DNA from: Methylobacterium mesophilicum
GTDB lineage: Bacteria; Pseudomonadota; Alphaproteobacteria; Rhizobiales; Beijerinckiaceae
NCBI RefSeq assembly: GCF_022179445.1
Contig: NZ_BPQU01000011.1
Coordinates: 62,001 to 126,000, forward strand
DNA: 64,000 nucleotides
Reading direction: 5' to 3'
The notes under the pieces were generated by a model. It was not told the origin of the DNA. It made no database searches and was given only the letters and a program-made list of their open reading frames with translations. Position numbers and translations under genes: made by a program. Position 1 is the stretch's first letter; every line of letters starts with the position of its first letter. Shown here piece after piece: positions 15,987-27,057 of the stretch.

Positions 15987-17513
15987 TCAATCCGTCTTGC
16001 CGTCGAGGCCCAGCCAGTGGCGGCCGTCCCGGGCCAGGAGGTCGTCGGCGTCCTTCGGCCCGGTGCTGCCGGCCGGATAGGGCTTCACGTCCGCCTGCGG
16101 CCAGCCCTTGAGCAGCGGATCCACCGCCGACCAGCCGGCCTCGATGTTGTCGGCCCGCTGGAACAGGGTCGCGTCGCCGATCATGCAATCGTACAGCAGG
16201 GTCTCGTAGCCGACATTCGGCTGGTCGGCGAAGAAGTCCTTGTAGCGGAACGCGGCGCTCACCCGGCCGATCTTCATCTCCGGGCCCGGGACCTTCACGT
16301 TGAACTCGGTGCCGACCCCGTGGTCCGGGTCGATCATGATCCGCATCACCGTGGGTCCGAGGTCGGCGTTCGGCGTGTCCTCGAACATCTTGAACGGGGC
16401 TGGCTTGAACAGCACCGCGATCTCGGTGCGCCGCCCGGTCATGCGCTTGCCGGTGCGGACGTAGAACGGCACGCCGGCCCAGCGCCAGTTCTCGATGTTG
16501 AGCTTGAGAGCGATGTAGGTCTCGGTGACCGAGTCCTTGGCGACGTGCGGCTCGTCGCGGTAGCCCGGCACGTCGCGCCCCTCGGAGGTGCCCGCCGTGT
16601 ACTGGCCGCGCACCGCGTCCTCCGGGGGGATCGGCCGGACGGCCTGGGCGAGCTTGGCCTTCTCCGAGCGCACCGCCTCGGCGTCGAACGAGTTCGGCGG
16701 CTCCATGGCGACCATGCAGAGAAGCTGGAACATGTGGTTGGGCACCATGTCCCGGAGCGCCCCGGTCGGCTCGTAGAAGCCGCCGCGCTCCTCGACGCCC
16801 ACGGTCTCGGCCGCGGTGATCTGGATGCTGTCGATGTATTCCCGCCGCCAGACCGGCTCGAGCAGGCCGTTGGCGAAGCGGAACGCCATGATCGACTGGA
16901 CCGTCTCCTTACCCAGGAAGTGGTCGATGCGGTAGAACTGGCTCTCGTCGGCCTGCTTCAGGATCCGGGCGTTGAGTTCCCGGGCCGAGGCGAGATCCGA
17001 GCCGAACGGCTTCTCGATCACCACCCGGCGGAAATCGCCGTCCTCCTGCTTGAGCAGGCCGGCCTGGCCGAGCCCGTCCACGATCGTCCCGAAGAACCGG
17101 GCCGCCACCGCGCAGTAGAACACCGCGCTGCCCTTCACCTTGTCTTTGACCGCCGCGAACGTCTCGGGCTTTTCGAAATCGCCCTTCAGGTAGTGCAGCC
17201 GGTCGCGGATGAAGCCCCAGCTCTTGGCGTCGATGTGGTCGGCGTGGAACTCCGAGGTCGGGTCCTTGCTGAACGCCTCCATGGTCTGGGTGAGGTTGTC
17301 CCGCAGGGACTCGTCGGTGCCGTCCGAATGGTCGACGCCCAGGATGGAAAAACCCTCCGGCAGGAGCCCGGCCCCGGCCAGGTTGTAGAGCGAGGGCATC
17401 AGGAGGCGCTTGGTCAGGTCGCCGCCGGCCCCGAAGATCACCAGCGTGCAGGGCGGCGCCGGCTTGGTGCCGCTGGCCGCATCGTCCTTGAGGGCTATCG
17501 TCTGCTCGGCCAT
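15987..17513 (-). CDS. zwf: Glucose-6-phosphate 1-dehydrogenase
   Basis: A 508-residue NAD(P)-dependent dehydrogenase that oxidises glucose-6-phosphate to 6-phosphogluconolactone, the entry to the oxidative pentose phosphate and Entner-Doudoroff routes. The nucleotide-binding GAGGDLTKR is at residues 28-36 and the active-site motif RIDHFLGKE at about 195-203; VRTGKRM and DNIEAGW are also typical. The ATG at 17513 has a strong AAAGGAG site. No pgl or gnd gene is adjacent. It is divergent from dmeF; the 118-base gap carries both promoters. Confidence 0.97.
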   Translation of the reverse strand: MAEQTIALKDDAASGTKPAPPCTLVIFGAGGDLTKRLLMPSLYNLAGAGLLPEGFSILGVDHSDGTDESLRDNLTQTMEAFSKDPTSEFHADHIDAKSWGFIRDRLHYLKGDFEKPETFAAVKDKVKGSAVFYCAVAARFFGTIVDGLGQAGLLKQEDGDFRRVVIEKPFGSDLASARELNARILKQADESQFYRIDHFLGKETVQSIMAFRFANGLLEPVWRREYIDSIQITAAETVGVEERGGFYEPTGALRDMVPNHMFQLLCMVAMEPPNSFDAEAVRSEKAKLAQAVRPIPPEDAVRGQYTAGTSEGRDVPGYRDEPHVAKDSVTETYIALKLNIENWRWAGVPFYVRTGKRMTGRRTEIAVLFKPAPFKMFEDTPNADLGPTVMRIMIDPDHGVGTEFNVKVPGPEMKIGRVSAAFRYKDFFADQPNVGYETLLYDCMIGDATLFQRADNIEAGWSAVDPLLKGWPQADVKPYPAGSTGPKDADDLLARDGRHWLGLDGKTD

Positions 17514-17631
17514 GCCTGGCTCCTTTCGGGCTGCACTGCAGCAAATCGGCGTGACAACCCACCGGTAGCAATGCCCGTTCCTGTCGCGTGTCTCTATGCT
17601 GCTGCGATCGGACAGCGGTGGAGAATCGCGC

Positions 17632-18609
17632 ATGCATACCCATTCCCTCGAACCCTGGAGCCACGGCCACGTGTTCCTGGGAGACCGTCATGACCGGCAC
17701 GCGCGCCGGACCTGGGCGGTGGTGGCGCTGACCGCAGCCACGATGGTGGTCGAGATCGTCGGCGGCACCTGGTACGGCTCGATGGCGCTGGTCGCCGACG
17801 GCTGGCACATGTCGACCCATGCGGCGGCGCTCGGCATCGCGGCGCTGGCTTACCGCTTCGCCCGGCGCCACGCGGCGGATCCGCGGTTCAGCTTCGGCAC
17901 CGGCAAGTTCGGGGATCTGGCGGCCTTCGCCAGCGCGATCATCCTGGGCCTGATCGCCCTGCTGATCGGCGCCGAGAGCCTCGACCGGCTGCTCCACCCG
18001 GCGCCGATCGGCTTCGGGTCGGCCATCCCGATCGCCGTCCTCGGCTTCGTGGTGAACCTCGCCAGCGTCTGGCTCCTGCACGACGACCACGGGGATCACG
18101 GCCACGCCCATGGCGGCCGCAGCCATGGCGGTCATGGTGGCCACGACTATGGCGGACACGGGCATGGCGGCCACGACACCAACTTCCGCGCCGCCTACAT
18201 CCACGTGATGGCCGATGCGCTGACCTCGGTCCTGGCGATCGCTGCCCTGCTGGGCGGGCGCTATCTCGGCCTCGCCTGGCTCGATCCGGCCATGGGCCTG
18301 GTCGGCACGGTGGTGATCCTGGCCTGGTCCTGGACCCTGCTGCGCACGGCGGGCCTCGTTCTGCTCGACGCCCGGCCGTCCCCGGCCGCCACGGCCGACA
18401 TCCGCGCCCGCCTGGAGACGGAGGGCGACCGGGTGAGCGACCTGCACCTCTGGCAGGTCGGGCCGGGCCACCGCGCCGCGGTGATCGCGCTCGTCAGCGA
18501 CAACCCGCAGCCGCCCGCGCACTACAAGGCCCGGCTCGCCGGGGTGCGGGGCCTGAGCCACGTCACGGTGGAGGTGCAGCCCTGCCCGGGCCACGCGGAA
18601 CACGGCTGA
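17632..18609 (+). CDS. dmeF: Cation diffusion facilitator DmeF (Co/Ni efflux)
   Basis: A 325-residue CDF transporter with six membrane helices, exporting divalent metals in exchange for protons. The N-terminal HTHSLEPWSHGHVFLGD and the DGWHMSTHAAA motif in the second helix are typical of DmeF, whose members expel cobalt and nickel. A long His/Gly-rich loop (about residues 150-182, from LLHDDHGDHGHAHGG) lies between helices 4 and 5, and a C-terminal soluble domain follows. The ATG at 17632 has a GGAG site and gives the conserved N-terminus; one at 17596 is less likely. No DmeR-type repressor gene is next to it. Confidence 0.9.
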   Translation: MHTHSLEPWSHGHVFLGDRHDRHARRTWAVVALTAATMVVEIVGGTWYGSMALVADGWHMSTHAAALGIAALAYRFARRHAADPRFSFGTGKFGDLAAFASAIILGLIALLIGAESLDRLLHPAPIGFGSAIPIAVLGFVVNLASVWLLHDDHGDHGHAHGGRSHGGHGGHDYGGHGHGGHDTNFRAAYIHVMADALTSVLAIAALLGGRYLGLAWLDPAMGLVGTVVILAWSWTLLRTAGLVLLDARPSPAATADIRARLETEGDRVSDLHLWQVGPGHRAAVIALVSDNPQPPAHYKARLAGVRGLSHVTVEVQPCPGHAEHG

Positions 18610-18690
18610 TCCGGGATCCCGAAGGGCTCAGCCCTTCGGCGGGGTTCGAGGGCGAAGCCCCTGATACCTGGGCAAAGCCCGACATCAGGG
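18610..18690. repeat. Dispersed repeat family C, partial copy
   Basis: Begins directly after the dmeF stop with the hairpin CCCGAAGGGCTCAGCCCTTCGG; the 3' half is diverged. It lies between convergent dmeF and the outer-membrane factor gene, where it could serve as a terminator. Confidence 0.65.
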
Positions 18691-18706
18691 TTCAGGATCG
18701 TGCGCC

Positions 18707-20479
18707 TCACTCGTCCGGGCGGACGGCCTGGCCGCCCCGGTCGATCGGCAGGGTCGGACCCTTCAGTTCGGCATCGCTCGGCAGGGCGCGGACGTCCCAG
18801 CCGCCGCCCAGCGCCCGGATCAGCGTGACCGCCGCGGTGAAGCGGTTGAGCCGGACCTGGAGGGCGTTGATCTCGTTGCTCACGAGCAGGCCCTGCGCGG
18901 TCACCACCGTGGTGAAGTTCTGGGTGCCGGCCCGGTACTCGTTGAGGGTGATCTCCACGGCCTTGCGGGACGATTCGACCGCCGCGTCCTGGGCATTCTG
19001 CTGCAGGCCCAGGATGCGCAGGGCCGCCATCTGGTTCTCGACCTCCGCCAGGGCGGCGAGCACCACCTGCCGGTAATTGGCCACCGCCGCGTCGTAGCCG
19101 GCCTCGGCCGAGCGCACCGCCGCCGTTCGGGCGCCGCCATCGAACAGGACCTCGGTCCCGGCCGCGGTCGTTGACCAGACCTGGTTGGCGGCCGAGAACA
19201 GGCCGTTGCGGGTCAGACCGGAGACGCCGCCCTGGGCCGAGATCGTCACCGTGGGGTAGAACGCGGCGACCGCGACGCCGATCCGCTCGCTTTGGCCCTG
19301 CACCAGGCGCTCGGCCTGGGCGACATCCGGCCGCCGCTCGAGCAGGTCGGACGGGATCCCGACCGGGACCGGGGGCGGGTTGCGGCCGATGCCGGCCACC
19401 GGGATCGTCACCTCCGAAGGCGGGCGCCCGATCAGGGTCGCGATGGCGTTGACGTACTGCACCCGGGTCAGCCGGATCGCGATGGCCTGGGCCTCGATGG
19501 TCTGGACCTGGGTCTGCGCCGTGATCACGTCCGAGCGGGCCGCGACCCCGGCCGCGTACTGGTTCTCGGTGATGCCGAGCGTCTTCTTGAAGTTCGCGAC
19601 GTTCTCGTCGAGCACCCTCTGGAGGGCGTCGGCGTAGCGTACGGTCAGGTAGTCGGCCGCGACCTCGGCCTGGATGGTCAGCCGGGTCGCGGCGATCGTG
19701 GCGGCGTCGGCTTGGGCCAGCGCCGCCTCGCTCTCGATGTTCCGGCGGGTGCCGCCGAACAGGTCGAGCTCCCAGCTGGCCTGTCCGAGCAGCGCGGCGC
19801 TGGTGCGCACGGTGTTGCCGCTGCCGGTCCGGGTGATGCTCGGGGCGCCGACGACGGTCGGGTACAGGGCGGCCTGGGCCGAGGCGACGAGCGCCCGGGC
19901 CTGCCGGTAATTCGCCACCGCCTGCCGCAGGGACTGGTTGTCGACGTCGACCAGGCGGATCAGGCGGTCGAGGGTCGGGTCCTTGAACACCCGCCACCAG
20001 TCGCCGCGCTCCGCTGCGTCGTTGGGCCGGGCCTCGCGCCAGCCCTTTTTTCGCGCCGCCACGACGGCCGGGCTGTCCTCGCGCTTGCCGCCTTCCTTGT
20101 AGGCGAGCGGCGTCTCCACGGAGGGGCGGCTGTAGTCGGGGCCGACCACGCAGCCCGCCAGGGCGGGAATGAGGGGGAGACAGAGAATATGGCGCAGCCC
20201 GAGGCTGCGGGCGCGTCTCCCTCCCCCCTCTCCGTAGGGAAGACGCTCTTCCGTCAGCAGCGAGCGGGCCGCAGCGGACCCCCTCTCCTGTGCGGGAGAG
20301 GGTTGGGGTGAGGGATACGCCCTTTCCGGAGACAACTGTCCCCTCACCCTGTCCCTCTCCCGCACGGGACAGGGGACCTGCGCCTCATGTGTCGCCGACG
20401 CGTGAGGGGAGCCCGCAGAGCCCGAAGACATAGGCGCGCGCGCGGGTGCCGCCGGTGTTTCACGTGAAAACGAACGCAT
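18707..20479 (-). CDS. RND efflux outer-membrane lipoprotein (NodT/OprM family), long N-terminus
   Basis: A 590-residue outer-membrane factor that forms the exit duct for the MdtABC-type pump encoded upstream. The body (GCVVGPDYSRPSVETP, WWRVFKDPTLDRLI, LLGQASWELDLFGGTRRN, PSDLLERRPDVAQAE) is a standard NodT protein with two OEP repeats. The lipobox cysteine, normally near residue 20, is Cys110 (LIPALAGC). The ATG at 20479 overlaps the RND gene stop (TGATG), and residues ~37-87 are encoded by a family B repeat read in frame; only GTG/TTG codons inside the repeat could serve as later starts. It is the second gene in the window whose secretion signal is displaced by a repeat. Confidence 0.88.
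   Translation of the reverse strand: MRSFSRETPAAPARAPMSSGSAGSPHASATHEAQVPCPVRERDRVRGQLSPERAYPSPQPSPAQERGSAAARSLLTEERLPYGEGGGRRARSLGLRHILCLPLIPALAGCVVGPDYSRPSVETPLAYKEGGKREDSPAVVAARKKGWREARPNDAAERGDWWRVFKDPTLDRLIRLVDVDNQSLRQAVANYRQARALVASAQAALYPTVVGAPSITRTGSGNTVRTSAALLGQASWELDLFGGTRRNIESEAALAQADAATIAATRLTIQAEVAADYLTVRYADALQRVLDENVANFKKTLGITENQYAAGVAARSDVITAQTQVQTIEAQAIAIRLTRVQYVNAIATLIGRPPSEVTIPVAGIGRNPPPVPVGIPSDLLERRPDVAQAERLVQGQSERIGVAVAAFYPTVTISAQGGVSGLTRNGLFSAANQVWSTTAAGTEVLFDGGARTAAVRSAEAGYDAAVANYRQVVLAALAEVENQMAALRILGLQQNAQDAAVESSRKAVEITLNEYRAGTQNFTTVVTAQGLLVSNEINALQVRLNRFTAAVTLIRALGGGWDVRALPSDAELKGPTLPIDRGGQAVRPDE
20271..20390. repeat. Dispersed repeat family B, in-frame copy
   Basis: A pair of hairpins with CTCTCCTGTGCGGGAGAG and GTCCCTCTCCCGCACGGGAC cores, separated by GGTTGGGGTGAGGG and its complement. 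A second copy is at 52350-52452, and a single-hairpin relative at 31035-31076. This copy is inside the N-terminal coding region of the outer-membrane factor. Confidence 0.8.
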
Positions 20480-23400
20480 CACTCTCCGGCCGGCAATGCC
20501 GCTGCGCCGCCGGGCCCGGCGCCGCGGCGCCGGGCGAGCACCCGGTGCCGGAGGCGGTCGAGGGTCAGGTAGACGACGGGGGTGGTGTACAGGGTCAGGA
20601 TCTGGCTCACGATCAATCCGCCCACGATGGCGATGCCGAGCGGCCGGCGCAGCTCGGCCCCCTCGCCGGTGGCCAGGATCAGCGGCACGGCCCCCAGCAT
20701 GGCGGCGAGCGTGGTCATCATGATCGGCCGGAAGCGCACGAGACAGGCCTCGCGGATCGCATCCACGGGATTTGCGCCCCGGGTCCGCTCGGCGTCGAGC
20801 GCCACGTCGATCATCATGATCGCGTTCTTCTTCACGATGCCGATGAGCAGGAACACCGCGATCAGCGCGATGATGGTGAATTCGGTGCCGGTCACCAGCA
20901 GGGCCAGCACCGCGCCGACGCCGGCCGACGGCAGGGTCGAGAGGATCGTCAGCGGGTGCACGAAGCTCTCGTACAGGATGCCCAGCACCGCGTAGACCGC
21001 CAGGATCGCGGCCAGGATCAGCAGCGGCTGGCGCGAGGCCGAGGCCACGTAGTTCTTGGCCGCGCCCGCATACTCGCCGTGGATCGTCGCCGGCAGGCGC
21101 AGGGACGCCATCGCCCGGTCGATCGCCGCGGTGGCGTCCGACAGGCTCTTGCCCGGCGCGAGGTTGAACGAGATCGTCGTGGCGACGAACAGGCCCTGGT
21201 GGCTCACCTGCACGGGGGCGCTGCCCGGCTCGATCCGGGCGAAGGCCGAGAGCGGCACCATGGTCTCCTTGGCGGACGAGACCGGCGCGCTCGAGGAGGC
21301 GCCGCCCTTGCTCGCCGCGATGGCGTTGGAGGAGGCGTTGCGGGCGGAGTCGGACGCGATCGCGGCGGCGTTCGAAGCGGCATCGGCCGTGTTGGTGGCC
21401 GCCGCCGCGGCGGCTCCGGTGGACGGGCCGCCGACCGCCCCCGTGGCGGTCGTGGCCCCCGTGGAGGACGCGGCGCCGCTCCCCGGGCTGCTGGTGCCGG
21501 TGGCCGCGTTGGTGTTGACGCCGCCCGCCGCCGCGACGGTGCCGGCCACCGCGTTGGTGATGGCCGCGCCCGGCGCGTTGCCCCCGGAGGTCGAGACGAA
21601 GATCTGCTTCAGCGTCTCGGGGGATTCCAGGTAGCGCGGGGCGATCTCCATCACGACGTGGTACTGGTTCAGGGGGTTGTATATGGTCGAGACCTGGCGC
21701 TGGCCGAAGGCGTCGTACAGGGTGTTGTCGATCTTGTTCGGGGTGATGCCGTACCGGAACGCGGTGGCGCGGTCGATCACCACCCGGGTCTCCAGCCCCC
21801 CCTCCTGCTGATCGGAGGTGACGTCCGCGAAGGTCGGGTCCTTCTGGAGGGCGGCGACCAGCTTCGGGGCCGCGGCGAACAGCTCCTCGGCGGTGTCGCC
21901 CTGGAGGGTGTACTGATACTGGGCGAAGCTCTGGCGGCCGCCCATCTGCAGGTCCTGGCGCGGGAAGACGTAGAGGCGCGCGCCCGCGACCTGGGCTAGC
22001 TTCGGTCGGAGCCGCGCCATCACGGCCGAGATCGGCGCCCGCTCGCCGATGGGCTTGAGCCCGATGAACACGTTGGCCGAGTTGGTGCCGCGCCCGCCCG
22101 TGAAGCCGACGACGCTCTCCACCGCCGGATCCGCGCCCACGATGGTGGTGGCCTGCCGGAGCTTGGTCTCCATGGACTGGAACGAGATGCGCTGGTCGGC
22201 CTGGACGCCGCCCATCATCTGGCCGGTATCCTGCTCGGGGAAGAACCCCTTCGGCACGATGATGTAGAGGTAGACGTTGAGCCCCACGGTGGCGAGCAGG
22301 CTCAGCAGCACCAGCCGCGGATGGGCGAGCGCCACCGACAGAGTCCGGGCATAGGCGTCGAGCAGCCAGGAGAAGCCGCCCTCCAAGACGCGGATCAGGA
22401 CGTTCGGCCGGCGTCCCGCCGCGCGTCCGTGCCCCTCCGGCCGCAGCAGCCGCGCGCACATCATCGGCGTCGTGGTCAGCGACAACACCAAGGAAATCAG
22501 GATCGACAGCGACAGGGTGACGGAGAATTCCTGGAAGATCCGCCCGATCAGGCCACCCATCAGCAGGATCGGCAGGAACACCGCGATGAGCGACAGGCTC
22601 ATCGAGATCACCGTGAAGCCGACCTCCCGGGCGCCGATCAGCGCCGCCTCCATCCGAGGCTTGCCGTCCTCGATGTGGCGCTGGACGTTCTCCAGCACCA
22701 CGATGGCGTCGTCGACCACGAAGCCGGTGCCAATGATCAGGGCCGTGAGCGACAGGATATTGAGCGAGTAGCCGAGCAGGTACATCGCCGAGAAGGTGCC
22801 GATGATCGAGATCGGCACCGCCACCGCGGGGATCAGGGTCGCCCGGCCGGAGCGCAGGAAGGCGAACACCACCAGGATCACGAGGCCGACCGCCACCAGC
22901 AGCGTCTCCTCGGTGGCCGCGAGCGACGCCCGGATCGTGGCGCTGCGGTCGCCGGTGAGCTTGATGTCGATGCCGCCCGGCAGCGCCGCGGTGAGCTGCG
23001 GCAGCGCCTTCTTCACCGCGTCGATGGTCTCGACCACGTTGGCGCCGGGCTGCTTGTAGACGAACAGCAGCACCCCGGCCTTGCCGTTGACGATGCCCAG
23101 GTTGCGCTTGTCCTCGACGCCGTCGAGCACCTGGCCCACATCCGTGAGCTTCACCGCCGCGCCGTTGCGGTAAGCCACGATGATGTCACGGTAATCCTCG
23201 GCCTTGCGGCCCTGGTCGTTGGCGTAGAGCTGGTAGCGCCGGCCCCCGGCGTCGATCTCGCCCTTGGGCGAGTTGGCGTTGGCCGAGGCGAGCGCCGCCC
23301 GGATGCCCTCCAGGCCGATGCCGTAGTTGAACAGGGCGGTGGGATCGAGCTCCACCCGCACCGCCGGCAGGGACGAGCCGCCGATATCGACGTTGCCGAC

Positions 23401-23913
23401 GCCGGGCAGCTGCGACAGCTTCTGCTGCACCACGGTGGCGGCCGAATCATAGACCTGGCCGCGGGTCAGCGTGTCCGAGGTCATGCCGAGGATGATGATC
23501 GGCGTGTCGGCGGGGTTGAACTTGCGGTAGGTCGGGTTCTGCCGGAGCGAGGCCGGCAGGTCGGCGCGCGCCGCGTTGATCGCCGCCTGGACGTCGCGCG
23601 CCGCGCCGTCGATGTCCCGGTTCAGGCCGAACAGCAGCACGATCCGGGTGGAGCCGAGCGAGTTCGTGGACGTCATCTCGTTGACGTCCGCGATGGCGCC
23701 GAGCCGCCGTTCGAGCGGCGCCGCCACGGTGGTCGCCATGGTTTCAGGGCTTCCGCCCGGCATCTGGGCCTGGACCAGGATCACGGGGAAGTCGATCTGC
23801 GGCAGCGGCGCCACCGGCAGCTTCAGGAACGCGAACAGGCCGGCGAGCAGCACGCCGATCGTGAGCAGCGTGGTCGCGACCGGCCGGCGGATGAACGGCT
23901 CGGAGATGTTCAC
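20479..23913 (-). CDS. mdtC: RND multidrug transporter, MdtC-like, with a low-complexity insert
   Basis: A 1144-residue inner-membrane RND pump subunit, proton-driven, with the usual two halves of six helices and two periplasmic loops ([20 protein letters not shown] as N-terminus; [19 protein letters not shown] in TM4). It is about 110 residues longer than typical MdtC because of an Ala/Ser/Thr/Asn/Gly-rich insert at about residues 775-881 (21270-21590) in the second periplasmic loop, between KQIFVSTS and [12 protein letters not shown]. Translation starts at GTG 23913, overlapping the previous pump gene by four bases (GTGA). It probably forms a mixed trimer with the MdtB-like protein. Confidence 0.93.
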   Translation of the reverse strand: MNISEPFIRRPVATTLLTIGVLLAGLFAFLKLPVAPLPQIDFPVILVQAQMPGGSPETMATTVAAPLERRLGAIADVNEMTSTNSLGSTRIVLLFGLNRDIDGAARDVQAAINAARADLPASLRQNPTYRKFNPADTPIIILGMTSDTLTRGQVYDSAATVVQQKLSQLPGVGNVDIGGSSLPAVRVELDPTALFNYGIGLEGIRAALASANANSPKGEIDAGGRRYQLYANDQGRKAEDYRDIIVAYRNGAAVKLTDVGQVLDGVEDKRNLGIVNGKAGVLLFVYKQPGANVVETIDAVKKALPQLTAALPGGIDIKLTGDRSATIRASLAATEETLLVAVGLVILVVFAFLRSGRATLIPAVAVPISIIGTFSAMYLLGYSLNILSLTALIIGTGFVVDDAIVVLENVQRHIEDGKPRMEAALIGAREVGFTVISMSLSLIAVFLPILLMGGLIGRIFQEFSVTLSLSILISLVLSLTTTPMMCARLLRPEGHGRAAGRRPNVLIRVLEGGFSWLLDAYARTLSVALAHPRLVLLSLLATVGLNVYLYIIVPKGFFPEQDTGQMMGGVQADQRISFQSMETKLRQATTIVGADPAVESVVGFTGGRGTNSANVFIGLKPIGERAPISAVMARLRPKLAQVAGARLYVFPRQDLQMGGRQSFAQYQYTLQGDTAEELFAAAPKLVAALQKDPTFADVTSDQQEGGLETRVVIDRATAFRYGITPNKIDNTLYDAFGQRQVSTIYNPLNQYHVVMEIAPRYLESPETLKQIFVSTSGGNAPGAAITNAVAGTVAAAGGVNTNAATGTSSPGSGAASSTGATTATGAVGGPSTGAAAAAATNTADAASNAAAIASDSARNASSNAIAASKGGASSSAPVSSAKETMVPLSAFARIEPGSAPVQVSHQGLFVATTISFNLAPGKSLSDATAAIDRAMASLRLPATIHGEYAGAAKNYVASASRQPLLILAAILAVYAVLGILYESFVHPLTILSTLPSAGVGAVLALLVTGTEFTIIALIAVFLLIGIVKKNAIMMIDVALDAERTRGANPVDAIREACLVRFRPIMMTTLAAMLGAVPLILATGEGAELRRPLGIAIVGGLIVSQILTLYTTPVVYLTLDRLRHRVLARRRGAGPGGAAALPAGE

Positions 23914-26900
23914 GGGAGCGCCTCGCCGGCCGCGACATCCGGCCCCCGCCGTCCGGCGATCCGGCGCTCCAGCCGGTCGAAGGCCAGATAAATCACCGGG
24001 GTCGTGAACAGGGTCAGCACCTGGCTGACGATCAGGCCGCCGGCGATGCAGATGCCGAGCGGCTGGCGCAGCTCCGAGCCGACGCCGGTGCCGAGGATCA
24101 GCGGCACAGCCGCGAACAGGGCGGCCAGCGTCGTCATCAGGATCGGGCGGAAACGCAGCAGGCAGGCCTGGAAGATCGCCTCCCGGGGATCGAGCCCGTC
24201 CTCGCGCTCGGCCTGGAGCGCGAAGTCGATCATCATGATCGCGTTCTTCTTCACGATGCCGATCAGGAGCACGATGCCGATCACCGCGATGATGTCGAGG
24301 GACAGCCCGAACAGCATCAGGCCCAGCAGCGCCCCGATGCCGGCCGAGGGCAGCGTCGACAGGATCGTGATCGGGTGGATGAAGCTCTCGTAGAGCACGC
24401 CCAGCACGATGTAGACGGTGATGATCGCCGCGAGCACCAGGAACAGCTCGTTGCTGAGCGCCGACTGGAAGGCGAAGACCGAGCCCTGCGGCACCACCCG
24501 GAACGAGGGCGGCAGGTCGATCGCGGCCTTGGCCTGCTCGATCGCCTCGACCGCCTGCCCGAGGGCCGCCCCGGGGGCCAGGTTGAACGACACCGTGGTG
24601 GCGGGGAACTGGCCGAGATGCGAGATCAGCAGGGGCGCCCGCCGCTCGCTGATCCGCGCCACCGCGGAGAGCGGCACCTGGCCGTTGGTCGCCGTCGAGG
24701 ATGGCAGGTAGATCGTCTCGAGGCTGCGCAGGGTGGTGTGCAGGTTCGGGTTGGCCTCCAGGATCACCCGGTACTGGTTGGACTGGGTGAAGATGGTCGA
24801 GATGATCCGCTGGCCGAAGGCGTCGTAGAGGGCGTTGTCGATGGTCGCCGGGGTGATGCCGTAGCGGCCGGCGGTGGGCCGGTCGATGGTGACGTAGGCG
24901 GCGAGCCCCTGCGCCTGGTGGTCGCTCGCCACGTCGGCGACCACGGGGGATTTCGCCAGGGCCTCGGTGAAGCGCGGCACCCAGGTCTCGAAATCGTTGA
25001 GGTTCGGGGTCTCGAGGATGAGCTGGTACTGGGTCGCCGAGACCGCGGTGTCGATGGTCAGGTCCTGGACCGGCTGCATGTACAGGCGCATGCCGGGCTC
25101 GGCCCGGGCCGCCTCCGTGATCCGCCGGATGATCGCGCCGGCCGAGTCCGTCCGCTGGTCGCGCGGCTTGAGGTTGATCAGCATCCGGCCGGAATTGAGC
25201 GTGACGTTCTGGCCGTCGACCCCGATGAACGAGGATAGGCTGGCGACGTCCGGGTCCTTGAGGATCAGCGCAGCCATACGCTGCTGGCGCTCGGCCATGG
25301 CCGCGTAGGAGACGGACTGGTCCGCCTGCGTGATGCCCTGGATCACCCCGGTATCCTGGACCGGGAAGAACCCCTTGGGGATGACCACGAACAGGTAGAC
25401 GGTCAGCACCAGGGTGCCGAGCGCCACCAGCAGGGTCAGGCCCTGATGGTTCAGCACCACCCGGAGCGCGCGGCCGTAGGCGGCGATCGTACCGTCGATG
25501 GCGCGCCGGCCGGCGCGCGCGAACACGCCCTCGCGGCGGCGGACCTTGGCCTCGGGCGCGTGCTTGAGCAGGCGCGCGCACAGCATCGGCACCAGGGTCA
25601 GCGACACGACCGCGGAGATCACGATGGTGGCGGCCAGCGTGATGGCGAATTCGTGGAACAGGCGCCCGACCACGTCGCCCATGAACAGCAGCGGGATCAG
25701 CACCGCGATCAGCGAGACGGTGAGCGAGATGATGGTGAAGCCGATCTCGCGCGACCCCTTCAGGGACGCTTCCAGGGGCGAATCGCCGGCCTCCACGTGG
25801 CGGGCGATGTTCTCGATCACCACGATGGCGTCGTCGACCACGAAGCCGGTGGCGATGGTGAGGGCCATCAGCGACAGGTTGTCGAGGGAGAAGCCGTACA
25901 GGTCCATCACCGACAGGGCGCCGATCAGCGACAGGGGCACCGACAGGCTCGGGATCAGCGTCGCCGACAGGCTGCGCAGGAACAGGAAGATCACCAGCAC
26001 GACCAGCGCGATCGCCAGCCCCAGCTCAAACTGCACGTCCTCCACGGAGGCCCGGATCGTGGTGGTACGGTCGGTGAGCGGCGCCACCGCGACGGAGGTC
26101 GGCAGGCTCGCCTGCATCTGCGGCAGCAGCGCCTTGATCTTGTCGACCGTGGCGATGACGTTGGCGCCCGGCTGGCGCTGGATGTTGAGGATCACCGCGG
26201 GCGTGGTGTCGGCCCAGGCCCCGAGCTTGGTGTTCTCCGGCCCCTCGACCACGTCGGCGACCTCCGAGAGCATCACCGGGGCGCCGTTGCGATACGCGAT
26301 GATCGCGGCGTTGTAGGCCTTCGGGTCGCGGATCTGGTCGTTGGCGTTGATCGCGTAGGATTGCTTCGGCCCGTCGATCGAGCCCTTGGGGGTGTTGACG
26401 TTGAGGTTGGTGATGGTGGTGCGCAGGTCGTCGATGTTCAGCCCGTAGGCGGCGAGCGCCCGGGCGTTGAACCGCACCCGGATCGCCGGCCGCTGGCCTC
26501 CCGAGATGCTGACCAGGCCGACGCCGGCCACCTGACTGATCTTCTGGGCGAGCCGCGATTCCGCGAGGTCGCGCACCTGGGTCAGTGGCAGGGTCTTCGA
26601 CGTGAGGGCCAGGGTCAGGACCGGGGCGTCGGCCGGGTTGACCTTGGCGTAGATCGGTGGCGCCGGCAGGTCCGAGGGCAGAAGGTTGCCGGCGGCGTTG
26701 ATCGCCGCCTGGACCTGCTGCTCGGCGATGTCGAGGGGCAGGTCGAGGTTGAACTGCAGCGTGATGACCGAGGCGCCCGCCGAGGATTGCGAGGTCATCT
26801 GGTTGAGGTTGGCGAGCTGGCCGAACTGCCGCTCCAGCGGCGCCGTGACCGAGGAGGTCATCACCTCGGGGCTCGCGCCCGGATAGAAGGTCTGGACCTG

Positions 26901-27035
26901 GATCGTCGGGTAATCGACGGCGGGCAGCGCCGAGACCGGCAGGTTCAGGTACGAGACGCCGCCGACGATCAGGATCGCCAGCATCAGCAGCGTCGTGGCG
27001 ACCGGACGGAGGATGAAGAGGCGGGACGGGTTCAT
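23910..27035 (-). CDS. mdtB: RND multidrug transporter, MdtB-like
   Basis: A 1041-residue RND pump of normal length ([20 protein letters not shown] as N-terminus). The proton-relay aspartates are in [19 protein letters not shown]; the second half carries [20 protein letters not shown]. Two adjacent RND pump genes after one membrane-fusion gene is the mdtABC arrangement, in which the B and C proteins form a heterotrimer that exports bile salts, novobiocin and similar compounds. The gene starts 23 bases after the fusion-protein gene ends and overlaps the next pump gene by four bases. Confidence 0.95.
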   Translation of the reverse strand: MNPSRLFILRPVATTLLMLAILIVGGVSYLNLPVSALPAVDYPTIQVQTFYPGASPEVMTSSVTAPLERQFGQLANLNQMTSQSSAGASVITLQFNLDLPLDIAEQQVQAAINAAGNLLPSDLPAPPIYAKVNPADAPVLTLALTSKTLPLTQVRDLAESRLAQKISQVAGVGLVSISGGQRPAIRVRFNARALAAYGLNIDDLRTTITNLNVNTPKGSIDGPKQSYAINANDQIRDPKAYNAAIIAYRNGAPVMLSEVADVVEGPENTKLGAWADTTPAVILNIQRQPGANVIATVDKIKALLPQMQASLPTSVAVAPLTDRTTTIRASVEDVQFELGLAIALVVLVIFLFLRSLSATLIPSLSVPLSLIGALSVMDLYGFSLDNLSLMALTIATGFVVDDAIVVIENIARHVEAGDSPLEASLKGSREIGFTIISLTVSLIAVLIPLLFMGDVVGRLFHEFAITLAATIVISAVVSLTLVPMLCARLLKHAPEAKVRRREGVFARAGRRAIDGTIAAYGRALRVVLNHQGLTLLVALGTLVLTVYLFVVIPKGFFPVQDTGVIQGITQADQSVSYAAMAERQQRMAALILKDPDVASLSSFIGVDGQNVTLNSGRMLINLKPRDQRTDSAGAIIRRITEAARAEPGMRLYMQPVQDLTIDTAVSATQYQLILETPNLNDFETWVPRFTEALAKSPVVADVASDHQAQGLAAYVTIDRPTAGRYGITPATIDNALYDAFGQRIISTIFTQSNQYRVILEANPNLHTTLRSLETIYLPSSTATNGQVPLSAVARISERRAPLLISHLGQFPATTVSFNLAPGAALGQAVEAIEQAKAAIDLPPSFRVVPQGSVFAFQSALSNELFLVLAAIITVYIVLGVLYESFIHPITILSTLPSAGIGALLGLMLFGLSLDIIAVIGIVLLIGIVKKNAIMMIDFALQAEREDGLDPREAIFQACLLRFRPILMTTLAALFAAVPLILGTGVGSELRQPLGICIAGGLIVSQVLTLFTTPVIYLAFDRLERRIAGRRGPDVAAGEALP

Positions 27036-27057
27036 GGCAGGCGCACCATGGCCGGGC

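Noticed and set aside
20479..25581. 1700-residue reading that would fuse two pump genes
   Set aside because: Protein-like sequence begins only at the GTG at 23913; the upstream part is a shadow of the MdtB-like gene.
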